Origin: Bacteroidota bacterium
GTDB lineage: Bacteria; Bacteroidota; Bacteroidia; Chitinophagales; Chitinophagaceae
Length of the DNA stretch: 11,676 nt
NCBI GenBank assembly: GCA_023429365.1
Contig: JAEYVW010000075.1
Location: 1 to 11,676, forward strand
Direction: 5' to 3'
The first letter of the stretch is position 1. Every line of letters begins with the position of its first letter. The notes beneath the pieces are model-generated. The model searched no databases. It was not told the DNA's origin and worked only from the letters and a program-made list of their open reading frames with translations. Below, piece by piece: positions 1 through 6,044 of this stretch. A program made the position numbers and the translations under genes.

Positions 1-98
1 GCTTTTTTCTTTGGAGCCGCTTTTTTCTTTGGAGCTGCTTTTTTCTTAGCTGCTTTTTTAGGAGCTGCTTTTTTAGCGGCTTTCTTTTTTGTTGCCAT
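1..98 (-). CDS. Lys/Ala/Pro-repeat histone H1-like protein (partial, 3' end outside window)
   Basis: Read from an ATG at 98-96 on the minus strand, the frame stays open to the left edge and gives at least 32 residues, starting MATKKKAAKK and continuing in AAPKKK / AAKKK units. Almost every residue is Lys, Ala or Pro. Such tails are typical of histone H1-like basic proteins in bacteria, which bind and condense DNA or occasionally RNA; that role is inferred from composition only. No folded domain is visible in this part, and the C-terminus is missing. The repeats show in the DNA as an 18-nt tandem unit (1-18 and 19-36 differ only at the last base) followed by shorter variants, so copy number may vary by slippage. 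The gene is codirectional with rpmA but 103 nt away, with its own candidate promoter at 139-169. It could instead be a Lys-rich extension of a larger protein. Confidence 0.7.
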   Translation of the reverse strand, partial: MATKKKAAKKAAPKKAAKKKAAPKKKAAPKKK

Positions 99-138
99 TT
101 TTTAGAATTTAATGTTTAGTGAAATGGGTTATCGTTAG

Positions 139-169
139 TAAAAATAATAATTATTTTATACTACCCAAA
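139..169 (-). promoter_or_regulatory. Candidate Bacteroidota promoter for the Lys-rich gene
   Basis: On the minus strand, TTTG at 169-166 is followed after exactly 19 nt by TATTTTTA at 146-139. This matches the Bacteroidota primary-sigma consensus TTTG-N19-TAnnTTTG with one mismatch at the last base. The predicted start near 132 gives a leader of about 35 nt before the ATG at 98. The region is very A/T rich, so a chance match is possible. Confidence 0.5.
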
Positions 170-201
170 TTTTTTTTCCACAAAAATGACAATCGAAGAT
201 A

Positions 202-462
202 TCAGGCTTCCGCAGCAGATATTGAAACGTAAGTTTTATCGTTGCGTCCTTTTTTGAATTCAACGATACCATCACTCAATGCAAACAATGTAAAATCTTT
301 TCCAACACCAACGTTTTTACCAGGATGATAAACAGTACCACGTTGACGAAGAATGATATTACCGGCAATAGCAGGCTGGCCGCCGAATATTTTAACGCCG
401 AGGCGTTTGCTTTGTGAGTCGCGGCCATTCTTTACACTACCTTCACCTTTCTTATGTGCCAT
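202..462 (-). CDS. rpmA: 50S ribosomal protein bL27
   Basis: This 86-residue protein is the usual length for bL27, a large-subunit protein whose N-terminal tail reaches towards the peptidyl-transferase centre. The start MAHKKGEGS followed by [13 protein letters not shown], then GGQ and the RQRGT..HPG..VG.G.D.TLFAL core, is diagnostic. The N-terminus begins directly at MAHKKG, without the cleavable extension known from Firmicutes. The gene lies 18 nt downstream of rplU on the same strand, the classic rplU-rpmA pair, and is probably cotranscribed from the promoter at 819-850. No clear intrinsic terminator follows it. The protein is Lys/Arg rich and complete, with nothing unusual. Confidence 0.97.
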   Translation of the reverse strand: MAHKKGEGSVKNGRDSQSKRLGVKIFGGQPAIAGNIILRQRGTVYHPGKNVGVGKDFTLFALSDGIVEFKKGRNDKTYVSISAAEA

Positions 463-480
463 GATATTAAGTTTATGAGA

Positions 481-780
481 TTATGCTATATTGGTTACTT
501 TGATCTTTGTATATGCCGTGCGATGGCCTTTCTTTTTGTGAAAGCCTTTCCTTCTTTTTTGCTTGTAAGCAATCACGGTATCACCCTTAACCTGGTCCAG
601 AATTTCCGCAGAAACTTTTGTGGTCAGTGCTGAACCCACGGAAAGTTTACCATCGGCATCCGCCAGTAAAACTTCCAGGTCAACTTTATCACCTGACTTA
701 CCATCCAGGTGGGGAACATACAGGGTCTGGTCTTTTTCCACTTTAAACTGCTGACCGGCTACTTTTACAACTGCTATCAT
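481..780 (-). CDS. rplU: 50S ribosomal protein bL21
   Basis: This 99-residue protein is the normal length for bL21, a large-subunit protein that binds 23S rRNA. It starts MIAVVKVAGQQFKVE and contains the family signature in its C-terminal half, a basic KQKRRKGFHKKKGHR stretch followed by TKIKVTNI. The reading frame remains open upstream to an ATG at 876, but I chose the ATG at 780. Family members begin at this Met, the extra 32 residues are not bL21-like, and the frame upstream runs through the promoter at 819-850. The start has no good Shine-Dalgarno sequence, as is usual in Bacteroidota. It is the first gene of the rplU-rpmA operon. The short leader carries the hairpin at 796-812, which could be involved in control. 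Confidence 0.97.
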   Translation of the reverse strand: MIAVVKVAGQQFKVEKDQTLYVPHLDGKSGDKVDLEVLLADADGKLSVGSALTTKVSAEILDQVKGDTVIAYKQKRRKGFHKKKGHRTAYTKIKVTNIA

Positions 781-795
781 AGTCTGAAATTTTGC

Positions 796-812
796 CCGAA
801 GGACTGCTTCGG
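796..812 (-). promoter_or_regulatory. 5'-terminal hairpin in the rplU leader
   Basis: On the minus strand CCGAAG (812-807), a five-base loop CAGTC, and CTTCGG (801-796) form a perfect 6-bp stem. The promoter at 819-850 predicts transcription starting around 812-815, so the hairpin would sit at the very 5' end of the rplU-rpmA mRNA, about 15 nt before the ATG. It could protect the 5' end or be a bL21-responsive leader element. Both roles are inferred; only the pairing is seen. Confidence 0.55.
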
Positions 813-818
813 AGGGTG

Positions 819-850
819 GCAAAGGTAAGGGGATTTTTTCAACCAGCAAA
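819..850 (-). promoter_or_regulatory. Promoter of the rplU-rpmA operon
   Basis: On the minus strand TTTG at 850-847 is separated by exactly 19 nt from TACCTTTGC at 827-819, a full match to the Bacteroidota consensus TTTG-N19-TAnnTTTG. The predicted start, about 812-815, gives a leader of roughly 33 nt before the ATG at 780. This also argues against the longer rplU frame starting at 876. Confidence 0.78.
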
Positions 851-904
851 CGGAAACTCAAAGTTTTAAATCCCAAAATCCAAGCGGTTTGACCGCCCTT
901 CCTT

Positions 905-913
905 TATCTTTGC
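905..913 (+). promoter_or_regulatory. -7 element of the divergent promoter for the GH3-dxr genes
   Basis: TATCTTTGC matches the TAnnTTTG -7 box fully. The nearest upstream TTTG (888-891) is only 13 nt away rather than about 19, so the -33 element is missing or degenerate. Transcription would begin near 918-920 and run into the GH3 gene about 50 nt downstream. It lies back to back with the rplU promoter. Confidence 0.5.
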
Positions 914-966
914 GAATTGCGGTCTAAGCCGTTGTACTTTATCAATTTCTTTTGGTAAACAGACAT

Positions 967-2481
967 ATGCAGATGAAAATCAAATCATTGCTTGCAAAGC
1001 CGTTCGCATCCTATATATATAAAGGTATACGCAAAGGTATGGCCACGGCGGTTGCCGACCAGGAGCATATCTTAAAAAACCTTATAAAAATCGGGCGCAG
1101 CACCGAATTTGGCAAACAGGCAGGTCTGGATAAAGTGAATACATACGCCGAATTCCGGGAGGCGGTGGCTATCCGGGATTACGAGCAATTCAAGCCTTTT
1201 ATCGACCAGATCAAGGAAGGCAAGCATAACGTCCTTTGGAAAGGCCGTCCGATCTATTTTGCCAAAACCTCGGGAACGACCAGTGGGACGAAATATATTC
1301 CCATCACCAAAGATTCCATTCCCAACCATATAAATACAGCCAGGAATGCCCTGCTTTGCTATATGGCCGAAACCGGAAATACCCAATTTGCTAATGGCAA
1401 AATGATCTTCCTGTCAGGATCTCCCGTCCTGGAGAGAGTGGGTGGTATTCCAACCGGCCGCCTGAGCGGGATCGTCAATCATCATGTGCCAGGCTACCTG
1501 CGAACCAACCAACTCCCATCTTTCGAGACCAACTGCATCGAAGACTGGGAAACAAAACTTTCACGGATCGTCGACGAAACACTGAATAAGGATATGACCC
1601 TGATCAGTGGGATACCACCCTGGATGCAGATGTATTTTGATGAGCTGATCAAACGCACAGGTAAAAAAGTTTCCGAGATCTTCCCCGGCTTTAGTCTGAT
1701 GGTACAGGGCGGTGTAAACTTTGAACCATACCGGGCAAAATTGTTTGAAAGCATCGGGAAAAAGATAGACACGATAGAACTATTCCCCGCAAGTGAAGGA
1801 TTCTTTGCATTCCAGGATTCACAAAATGCCGCGGGATTATTGCTCAATACAAATAGCGGGATCTTTTTCGAGTTTGTTCCCGCAGCTGAAATCAATAGCG
1901 ATAACCCGACGAGGCTTTCATTGGGTGACGTAAAAACCGGCGAAAACTACGCTATGATCATCAGCAGTAATGCCGGGCTTTGGGGCTATAACCTTGGCGA
2001 CACTGTGAAATTTGTATCGACCAATCCTTACAGATTGGTAGTTACGGGGCGTACAAAACATTTTATCTCGGCATTCGGAGAGCACGTAATTGGTGAAGAA
2101 GTGGAACAAAGCTTGTTGAAGGTTGCAGAGGATGAGAAAGTGCGGATCACCGAATTTACTGTAGCACCTTATGTAAGTGAGGGAGAAGGCAAGTCCTATC
2201 ATGAGTGGTTTATTGAATTTGAAAACAAGCCGTCCAACCTGGAGGAATTTGCCCGGAAAGTGGACGAGAATCTTCGGAAAAAGAATGTATATTATGACGA
2301 TCTTATCAGTGGTAATATATTAAGACCGCTGAAGCTGACGACGGTGAAAAAGAATGGCTTTATTGATTATATGAAATCGGTGGGTAAACTTGGTGGGCAA
2401 AACAAAGTACCGAGGCTGAGCAATGATCGTAGCATCGCGGATGAATTAATGAAGTGGATGGAACGGCAGGAATTTTCATAA
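967..2481 (+). CDS. GH3-family acyl-adenylating amido synthetase-like protein
   Basis: The product has 504 residues from the ATG at 967; ATG 973 (MKIKSLLAKPF) is an equally plausible start, while a TTG at 952 is less likely. The protein belongs to the GH3 auxin-responsive family of the ANL adenylating superfamily, which activates a carboxylate with ATP and, in plants, joins it to an amino acid. Visible motifs are the phosphate loop TSGTTSGTKYIP (about residues 101-112), LFPASEGF (about 272-279), corresponding to the second ATP/acyl site, GYNLGD (340-345), and TGRTKHFISAFGEHV (360-374) at the start of the C-terminal lid. The length suits bacterial GH3 proteins, which are somewhat shorter than plant ones. 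It ends 18 nt before dxr, so cotranscription is likely. The acyl substrate and acceptor cannot be told from the sequence, and the plant hormone role should not be transferred. Confidence 0.9.
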   Translation: MQMKIKSLLAKPFASYIYKGIRKGMATAVADQEHILKNLIKIGRSTEFGKQAGLDKVNTYAEFREAVAIRDYEQFKPFIDQIKEGKHNVLWKGRPIYFAKTSGTTSGTKYIPITKDSIPNHINTARNALLCYMAETGNTQFANGKMIFLSGSPVLERVGGIPTGRLSGIVNHHVPGYLRTNQLPSFETNCIEDWETKLSRIVDETLNKDMTLISGIPPWMQMYFDELIKRTGKKVSEIFPGFSLMVQGGVNFEPYRAKLFESIGKKIDTIELFPASEGFFAFQDSQNAAGLLLNTNSGIFFEFVPAAEINSDNPTRLSLGDVKTGENYAMIISSNAGLWGYNLGDTVKFVSTNPYRLVVTGRTKHFISAFGEHVIGEEVEQSLLKVAEDEKVRITEFTVAPYVSEGEGKSYHEWFIEFENKPSNLEEFARKVDENLRKKNVYYDDLISGNILRPLKLTTVKKNGFIDYMKSVGKLGGQNKVPRLSNDRSIADELMKWMERQEFS

Positions 2482-2499
2482 TCCGGCAAATAAAGTAAG

Positions 2500-3711
2500 A
2501 TGTACACAATGAAAGAGCAAGAGAATAAGAGTAGTGAGCGGGTTGCACCTGACAAACAAGCAAGGCGGATAGCTGTATTTGGTTCAACGGGCTCCATCGG
2601 CACGCAGGCGTTGGAAGTGATTGCCGGTAGTCCCGATCTTTTTTCTGTGGAGATACTTACCGCGAATCATAACGATGAGCTGTTAATTGAACAGGCACTT
2701 CGTTTCAATCCGAATATCGTGGTGATCGGTGATGAAAAAAAATATACAAAGGTCAAGGATGCGCTGGCATCTACACATGTAAAAGTCTTTGCCGGTGAAA
2801 AAGCGCTGGAAGAAGCTGCTGCGATAGATTGCTACGACCTGATGCTCGCTGCAATTGTCGGTTATGCAGGGCTGAGACCAACTCTGAAAGCGATCGAACT
2901 TGGAAAGCCGGTAGCGCTTGCTAATAAAGAAACACTTGTGGTTGCCGGTGATATCATCATGCAGAAAGCTGTCGAAAAAAGAGTGCCGATCATTCCCGTT
3001 GATTCGGAACACTCCGCCATATTTCAATGCCTGGTGGGTGAAGGCCGCAATCGTATTGAAAAGATCATCTTAACGGCTTCTGGCGGACCTTTTCTCGGAC
3101 GTAAGCCGAACTACCTGGTAAATGTAAAGCGTGAACATGCCCTGCAACATCCCAACTGGAATATGGGCGCGAAAGTTTCTATAGACTCGGCTACACTGAT
3201 GAATAAAGGTCTTGAAATGATCGAGGCAAAATGGCTGTTCAACCTGCAACCCGACCAGATACAGGTGATTATTCATCCGCAAAGCATCATTCACAGTATG
3301 GTGCAGTTTGAAGATGGTAGCATCAAGGCACAAATGGGTTTGCCGGATATGAAACTCCCGATTCAGTATGCACTGGCATTTCCAAGACGAATTCCCAACC
3401 AGTTTCCCCGTTATGATTTCAAGAAGGTGAATACGCTCACTTTCGAAGAACCCGACCTTAGGACATTCCGCAATCTTAGTCTTGCCATAGAAGCGCTCAA
3501 CAAAGGAGGCAATCTGCCGGCAGTGATGAATGCAGCCAACGAAATTGCTGTATTTGCATTTCTTCGCAACCGGGTTAATTTCCTCGACATGACCGATGTG
3601 ATCGAAAAGACCATGCAAAAGGTTTCGTTTGTGGAAAAGCCAACTTTGGAAGAATATTATGAAAGTGATGGAGAGGCCAGGCACTACGCAGCGGACCTGA
3701 TAAAATTATAA
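2500..3711 (+). CDS. dxr: 1-deoxy-D-xylulose 5-phosphate reductoisomerase
   Basis: This cytoplasmic enzyme rearranges and reduces DXP to 2-C-methyl-D-erythritol 4-phosphate with NADPH and a divalent metal, the committed step of the MEP isoprenoid pathway and the target of fosmidomycin. At 403 residues it is near the usual length. The NADPH-binding GSTGSIG is at 28-34 and ANKETLV at 141-147. VDSEHSAIFQ supplies the metal ligands D168 and E170. TASGGPF (192-198) and NWNMGAKVSIDSATLMNKGLEM (219-240) follow, with the third acidic ligand at E239. HPQSIIHSMVQFEDGS and the LPDMKLPIQYA segment precede the C-terminal helical domain. All key residues are present. The start at 2500 (MYTMKEQ) gives a roughly 20-residue N-terminal extension before the Rossmann strand; the ATG at 2509 is an alternative. 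The gene follows the GH3 gene by 18 nt. Confidence 0.97.
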   Translation: MYTMKEQENKSSERVAPDKQARRIAVFGSTGSIGTQALEVIAGSPDLFSVEILTANHNDELLIEQALRFNPNIVVIGDEKKYTKVKDALASTHVKVFAGEKALEEAAAIDCYDLMLAAIVGYAGLRPTLKAIELGKPVALANKETLVVAGDIIMQKAVEKRVPIIPVDSEHSAIFQCLVGEGRNRIEKIILTASGGPFLGRKPNYLVNVKREHALQHPNWNMGAKVSIDSATLMNKGLEMIEAKWLFNLQPDQIQVIIHPQSIIHSMVQFEDGSIKAQMGLPDMKLPIQYALAFPRRIPNQFPRYDFKKVNTLTFEEPDLRTFRNLSLAIEALNKGGNLPAVMNAANEIAVFAFLRNRVNFLDMTDVIEKTMQKVSFVEKPTLEEYYESDGEARHYAADLIKL

Positions 3712-3938
3712 TTCAAATCAGAGCCATCTTCCCATACCTGTAATTGGTAATGAGTGTGTCATTTTGAATAACAGGGAAGGTGGTCAAGCCAGATCAAAAC
3801 ATTATGGGCCAGCTTAATAACAATCTTTCCTGACCCGGGTAGGCGGGTTTCCGGTAATCAAATAAATGGCCCGCGGTTATAAAATCGTTTATATTTAGCA
3901 GATATTTGCGGTTCTTTAAAATTTGAAGCTTTTACTCT
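3712..3938. other. dxr-rseP intergenic region
   Basis: This 227-nt stretch has no convincing gene in any frame. It holds a weak hairpin, ACCCG (3833-3837) and CGGGT (3844-3848) around a 6-nt loop, without a T-run, so it is a poor terminator. Near rseP there is a degenerate -7 box, GATATTTGC (3901-3909), about 30 nt before the rseP ATG. It has one mismatch to TAnnTTTG and no -33 partner at the expected distance. rseP may therefore have its own promoter or be read through from dxr; the sequence does not decide. Confidence 0.5.
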
Positions 3939-5315
3939 ATGTATTTTTTAGCAATCAATTGGGCAGCGGTGAGTGTGCAGGTAGGTCAACTATTGCTGGC
4001 TTTATCAATCCTGATCGTGCTTCATGAATTCGGGCATTATATAACTGCGAGATGGTTTGGATGTCGGGTTGAGAAATTCTTTCTCTTCTTTGACCCCTGG
4101 TTTTCGCTGGTGAAAAAGAAAGTAGGCGAAACTGTTTACGGTATCGGCTGGCTTCCTCTCGGTGGCTATGTGAAGATATCGGGCATGATCGATGAGAGCA
4201 TGGATAAAGAAGCCATGAAACAACCTCCGAAGGAATGGGAGTTCAGAAGTAAGCCAGCATGGCAACGACTGATCATCATGCTGGGAGGGATTATCATGAA
4301 CGTGCTGGTCGCTTTTATAATCTATGCGTTTGTTCTGATGATCTGGGGTGAGAAAAAAGTGCCCAATGCAAGTGTTAAGAATGGTATCTGGGTGATCGAT
4401 TCTGTGATGCACAAATTCGGTTTTCAAAATGGAGATAAGATCATAGCGATCAATGGAGATACTATTCAAAACTTCGACGATGTCCAGTTGAAAGTTTTAA
4501 TAGGAGGCAAAGATGTGCTCCTGGAAAGAGACGGGAAGCTCATGAACCTGGCATTGCCTGTGGATGTGATCGATAAAGTGATCACCCGCAAGGATAAGAA
4601 AAGAATATTAATGGCGCAGCGACTACCAGCTATCGTAGGGGCGTATCGGGAAAGGGACAGCTCTTTACTTGGTAAAAAAGCCGGGCTCCAGGCTTTTGAC
4701 CGTATCCTCGCTATCAATGGTGAACCTGTCCGGTTTGTTGATGAGATCAATTCGATCGGAAGCAGGCATAAGAATGGAGAAGTGGTGCTGGATGTGATGC
4801 GTAACACGGATACTTTACAATTGAAAAGTAAAGTCAATGAAGACGGAAGACTGGAATTGGCGCTGCTTAGCGATGAGCAATATGATAGCCTGGGTGTGTA
4901 CCAGGTGGTACATACCAAGTATGGTTTTTTCCCGGCATTTCCCGCGGGAGTCGCCAAGTCGGTAGAGAAGCTCAGCGGATATATCGATCAGTTTAAATTG
5001 ATATTGAACCCCGAGACCGGGGGATACAAAGGTTTGGGTGGTTTTAAAGCCATCGGTTCAGTATTCCCGACTGAATGGAGCTGGGAAGCATTTTGGAATA
5101 TTACCGCGTTCCTTTCTATCATCCTCGCATTTATGAATCTTTTACCCATTCCGGCCCTAGACGGCGGGCATGTGATGTTCACCCTCTACGAGATGGTAAG
5201 CGGTCGTAAACCCAATGAGAAATTCATGGAATATGCGCAAGTGGCTGGCATGATTTTGTTGCTGTTGCTGATGCTGTATGCGAATGGGAATGATTGGTTT
5301 GGATGGGGAAGATGA
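3939..5315 (+). CDS. rseP: RseP-family site-2 protease (M50 membrane zinc metalloprotease)
   Basis: This 458-residue inner-membrane protease cuts substrates within the bilayer. In other bacteria the family processes anti-sigma factors in envelope-stress signalling and clears signal-peptide remnants; the substrate here is unknown. The first membrane segment carries the zinc-binding HEFGH at 29-33. A second segment lies at about 111-136 (LIIMLGG..MNVLVAF). Two PDZ-like regions follow: about 142-215, with GFQNGDKIIAINGD at its core, and about 230-300, with AGLQAFDRILAINGEPV. NLLPIPALDGG (400-410) gives the third zinc ligand, D408, and a final hydrophobic helix spans about 435-448. The length matches E. 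coli RseP (about 450). In many bacteria rseP lies close to dxr, often with cdsA and uppS between them; here those two are absent and a 227-nt gap separates the genes. Confidence 0.95.
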   Translation: MYFLAINWAAVSVQVGQLLLALSILIVLHEFGHYITARWFGCRVEKFFLFFDPWFSLVKKKVGETVYGIGWLPLGGYVKISGMIDESMDKEAMKQPPKEWEFRSKPAWQRLIIMLGGIIMNVLVAFIIYAFVLMIWGEKKVPNASVKNGIWVIDSVMHKFGFQNGDKIIAINGDTIQNFDDVQLKVLIGGKDVLLERDGKLMNLALPVDVIDKVITRKDKKRILMAQRLPAIVGAYRERDSSLLGKKAGLQAFDRILAINGEPVRFVDEINSIGSRHKNGEVVLDVMRNTDTLQLKSKVNEDGRLELALLSDEQYDSLGVYQVVHTKYGFFPAFPAGVAKSVEKLSGYIDQFKLILNPETGGYKGLGGFKAIGSVFPTEWSWEAFWNITAFLSIILAFMNLLPIPALDGGHVMFTLYEMVSGRKPNEKFMEYAQVAGMILLLLLMLYANGNDWFGWGR

Positions 5316-5393
5316 GAGAGTCGGTAGCCAGGAGTCGTTAGTCGGGAGCGGTGAGTAGGGAGTGGTGAGTGGTGAGTAGGGAGTGTGTTAGGT
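5316..5393 (+). repeat. G-rich degenerate tandem repeat block downstream of rseP
   Basis: Just after the rseP stop, short related units recur: AGTCGGTAG, AGTCGTTAG, AGTCGGGAG, then GGTGAGT at 5350, 5364 and 5371. An identical 15-mer GGTGAGTAGGGAGTG occurs at 5350-5364 and 5371-5385. From 5350 to 5394 the plus strand contains no C at all. The block is noncoding. It looks like an extragenic repeat family rather than part of rseP. Confidence 0.75.
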
Positions 5394-5525
5394 GCTTGTT
5401 AATTTAAATGTTGAAATAAACTATTTAGTCGGTATAAGGTTGAATTAGAGAAAATCGGGAAGTTGCGGAACGTTCTTAAATAAAGTTCACTGACTCCGGA
5501 CTCTCAACTACCGCCTCCCGACTAA
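5338..5525. repeat. 11-bp inverted repeat flanking the rseP-ssrA spacer
   Basis: TTAGTCGGGAG at 5338-5348 is perfectly complementary to CTCCCGACTAA at 5515-5525, and CGG/CCG next to the arms extends the match with one bulge. The arms are 166 nt apart. A partial third copy, TTAGTCGG, is at 5425-5432. The right arm ends 5 nt before the mature tmRNA. The middle (about 5396-5490) is A/T rich with no gene. A TTGAAA (5411-5416) and TATAAG (5433-5438) pair 16 nt apart is a possible but unconvincing promoter for ssrA. Confidence 0.6.
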
Positions 5526-5530
5526 AAAAA

Positions 5531-5912
5531 GGGGCTGTTCCGGTTTCGACAGCATAGGTCTTTGAAAGTGTAAGCATGCAGTGCGTTGTATCATTAGCAC
5601 TTAAATCTGAAGATTCAAACTTTAAATGGCAATACACAGTATGCCATGGCTGCCTAATCAGTGATTAAGTAGTCATTAGGGCCGCCGGGCCGGTTGTTCT
5701 GTTACCACGCCCCGCCGCCGACTTAAAAACAAAACAGGATGCTGTTGCAGGAAGCTGTTACTACAACAAAAGACCGGACTTGTCCGGGCCCAGCTAAGCA
5801 GGGACTTGGTTTGTTCATTTCCGGGTCTTTGCCGACAAGCAATAATGAAATAAGCATGTAGAAAGCTTTTGATGAATATGTTTGGACAGGGGTTCGAATC
5901 CCCTCAGCTCCA
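5531..5912 (+). ncRNA. ssrA: Transfer-messenger RNA (tmRNA)
   Basis: tmRNA rescues stalled ribosomes together with SmpB: alanylated by AlaRS, it enters the empty A site and then serves as template for a degradation tag. The 5' end GGGGCTGTTCCGGTTTCGACAGC is the conserved tmRNA start. Its first seven bases pair with CAGCTCC (5905-5911) to form the acceptor stem, with one G-U. The T arm is AGGGG-TTCGAAT-CCCCT (5888-5904). The 3' discriminator A is 5912 and CCA is not encoded (next bases CTT), so it must be added. At 382 nt it is a normal one-piece tmRNA; the GC-rich stretch around 5680-5722 fits the pseudoknot region after the tag. No clear consensus promoter lies immediately upstream; the repeat arm at 5515-5525 almost abuts the gene. 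Confidence 0.96.
5628..5657 (+). other. tmRNA tag reading frame
   Basis: The frame GGC AAT ACA CAG TAT GCC ATG GCT GCC TAA inside the tmRNA encodes GNTQYAMAA followed by a stop. It fits the tag pattern known in Bacteroidota (G...YALAA or G...YAMAA), in which the hydrophobic AA end is recognised by ClpXP-type proteases. The resume codon is inferred to be the GGC by this similarity. Confidence 0.88.
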
Positions 5913-5917
5913 CTTTG

Positions 5918-5947
5918 AAGTTCACATTGATGTGGACTTTTTTTTTT
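5918..5947 (+). terminator. Intrinsic terminator of ssrA
   Basis: AAGTTCACA (5918-5926) and TGTGGACTT (5931-5939) form a 9-bp stem, with one G-T pair, around the loop TTGA. It is followed directly by a run of T to 5947. It begins 5 nt after the tmRNA discriminator base. Confidence 0.9.
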
Positions 5948-5966
5948 GATCCTATTTATTGCAGCA

Positions 5967-6001
5967 AAAAAAGTGACAGGAACAAAACCTGTCACTTTTT
6001 T
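5967..6001. terminator. Bidirectional terminator between ssrA and the T9SS gene
   Basis: AGTGACAGG (5972-5980) and CCTGTCACT (5988-5996) form a perfect stem with a 7-nt loop. An A-run before it and a T-run after it extend the pairing to about 14 bp and supply a U-tract on both strands. It backs up ssrA termination on the plus strand and ends the convergent minus-strand gene at 6045. Confidence 0.88.
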
Positions 6002-6044
6002 ATTTCGAAACTTTATCGGTGGTGTTTATTAGTTGACCTAGGTT

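Noticed and set aside
791..823. An extended rplU leader stem pairing TTTGC (823-819) with GCAAA (795-791)
   Set aside because: The 5' arm is part of the -7 promoter box TACCTTTGC and is probably not transcribed, so only the inner 6-bp hairpin can form in the mRNA.
781..876. A 32-residue N-terminal extension of bL21
   Set aside because: It is not bL21-like in sequence and the frame crosses a full-consensus promoter; the internal ATG at 780 fits the family start.
3070..3684. A 204-codon minus-strand open frame
   Set aside because: It is fully antisense to the well-supported dxr gene and shows no domain signature; the composition is that of a shadow frame.
5723..5995. A 90-codon minus-strand open frame containing GAEGIRTPV
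   Set aside because: It lies antisense to the tmRNA 3' half and its terminators; the EGIRTPV stretch is the reverse reading of the T arm GGTTCGAATCC, a familiar false protein at tRNA-like 3' ends.
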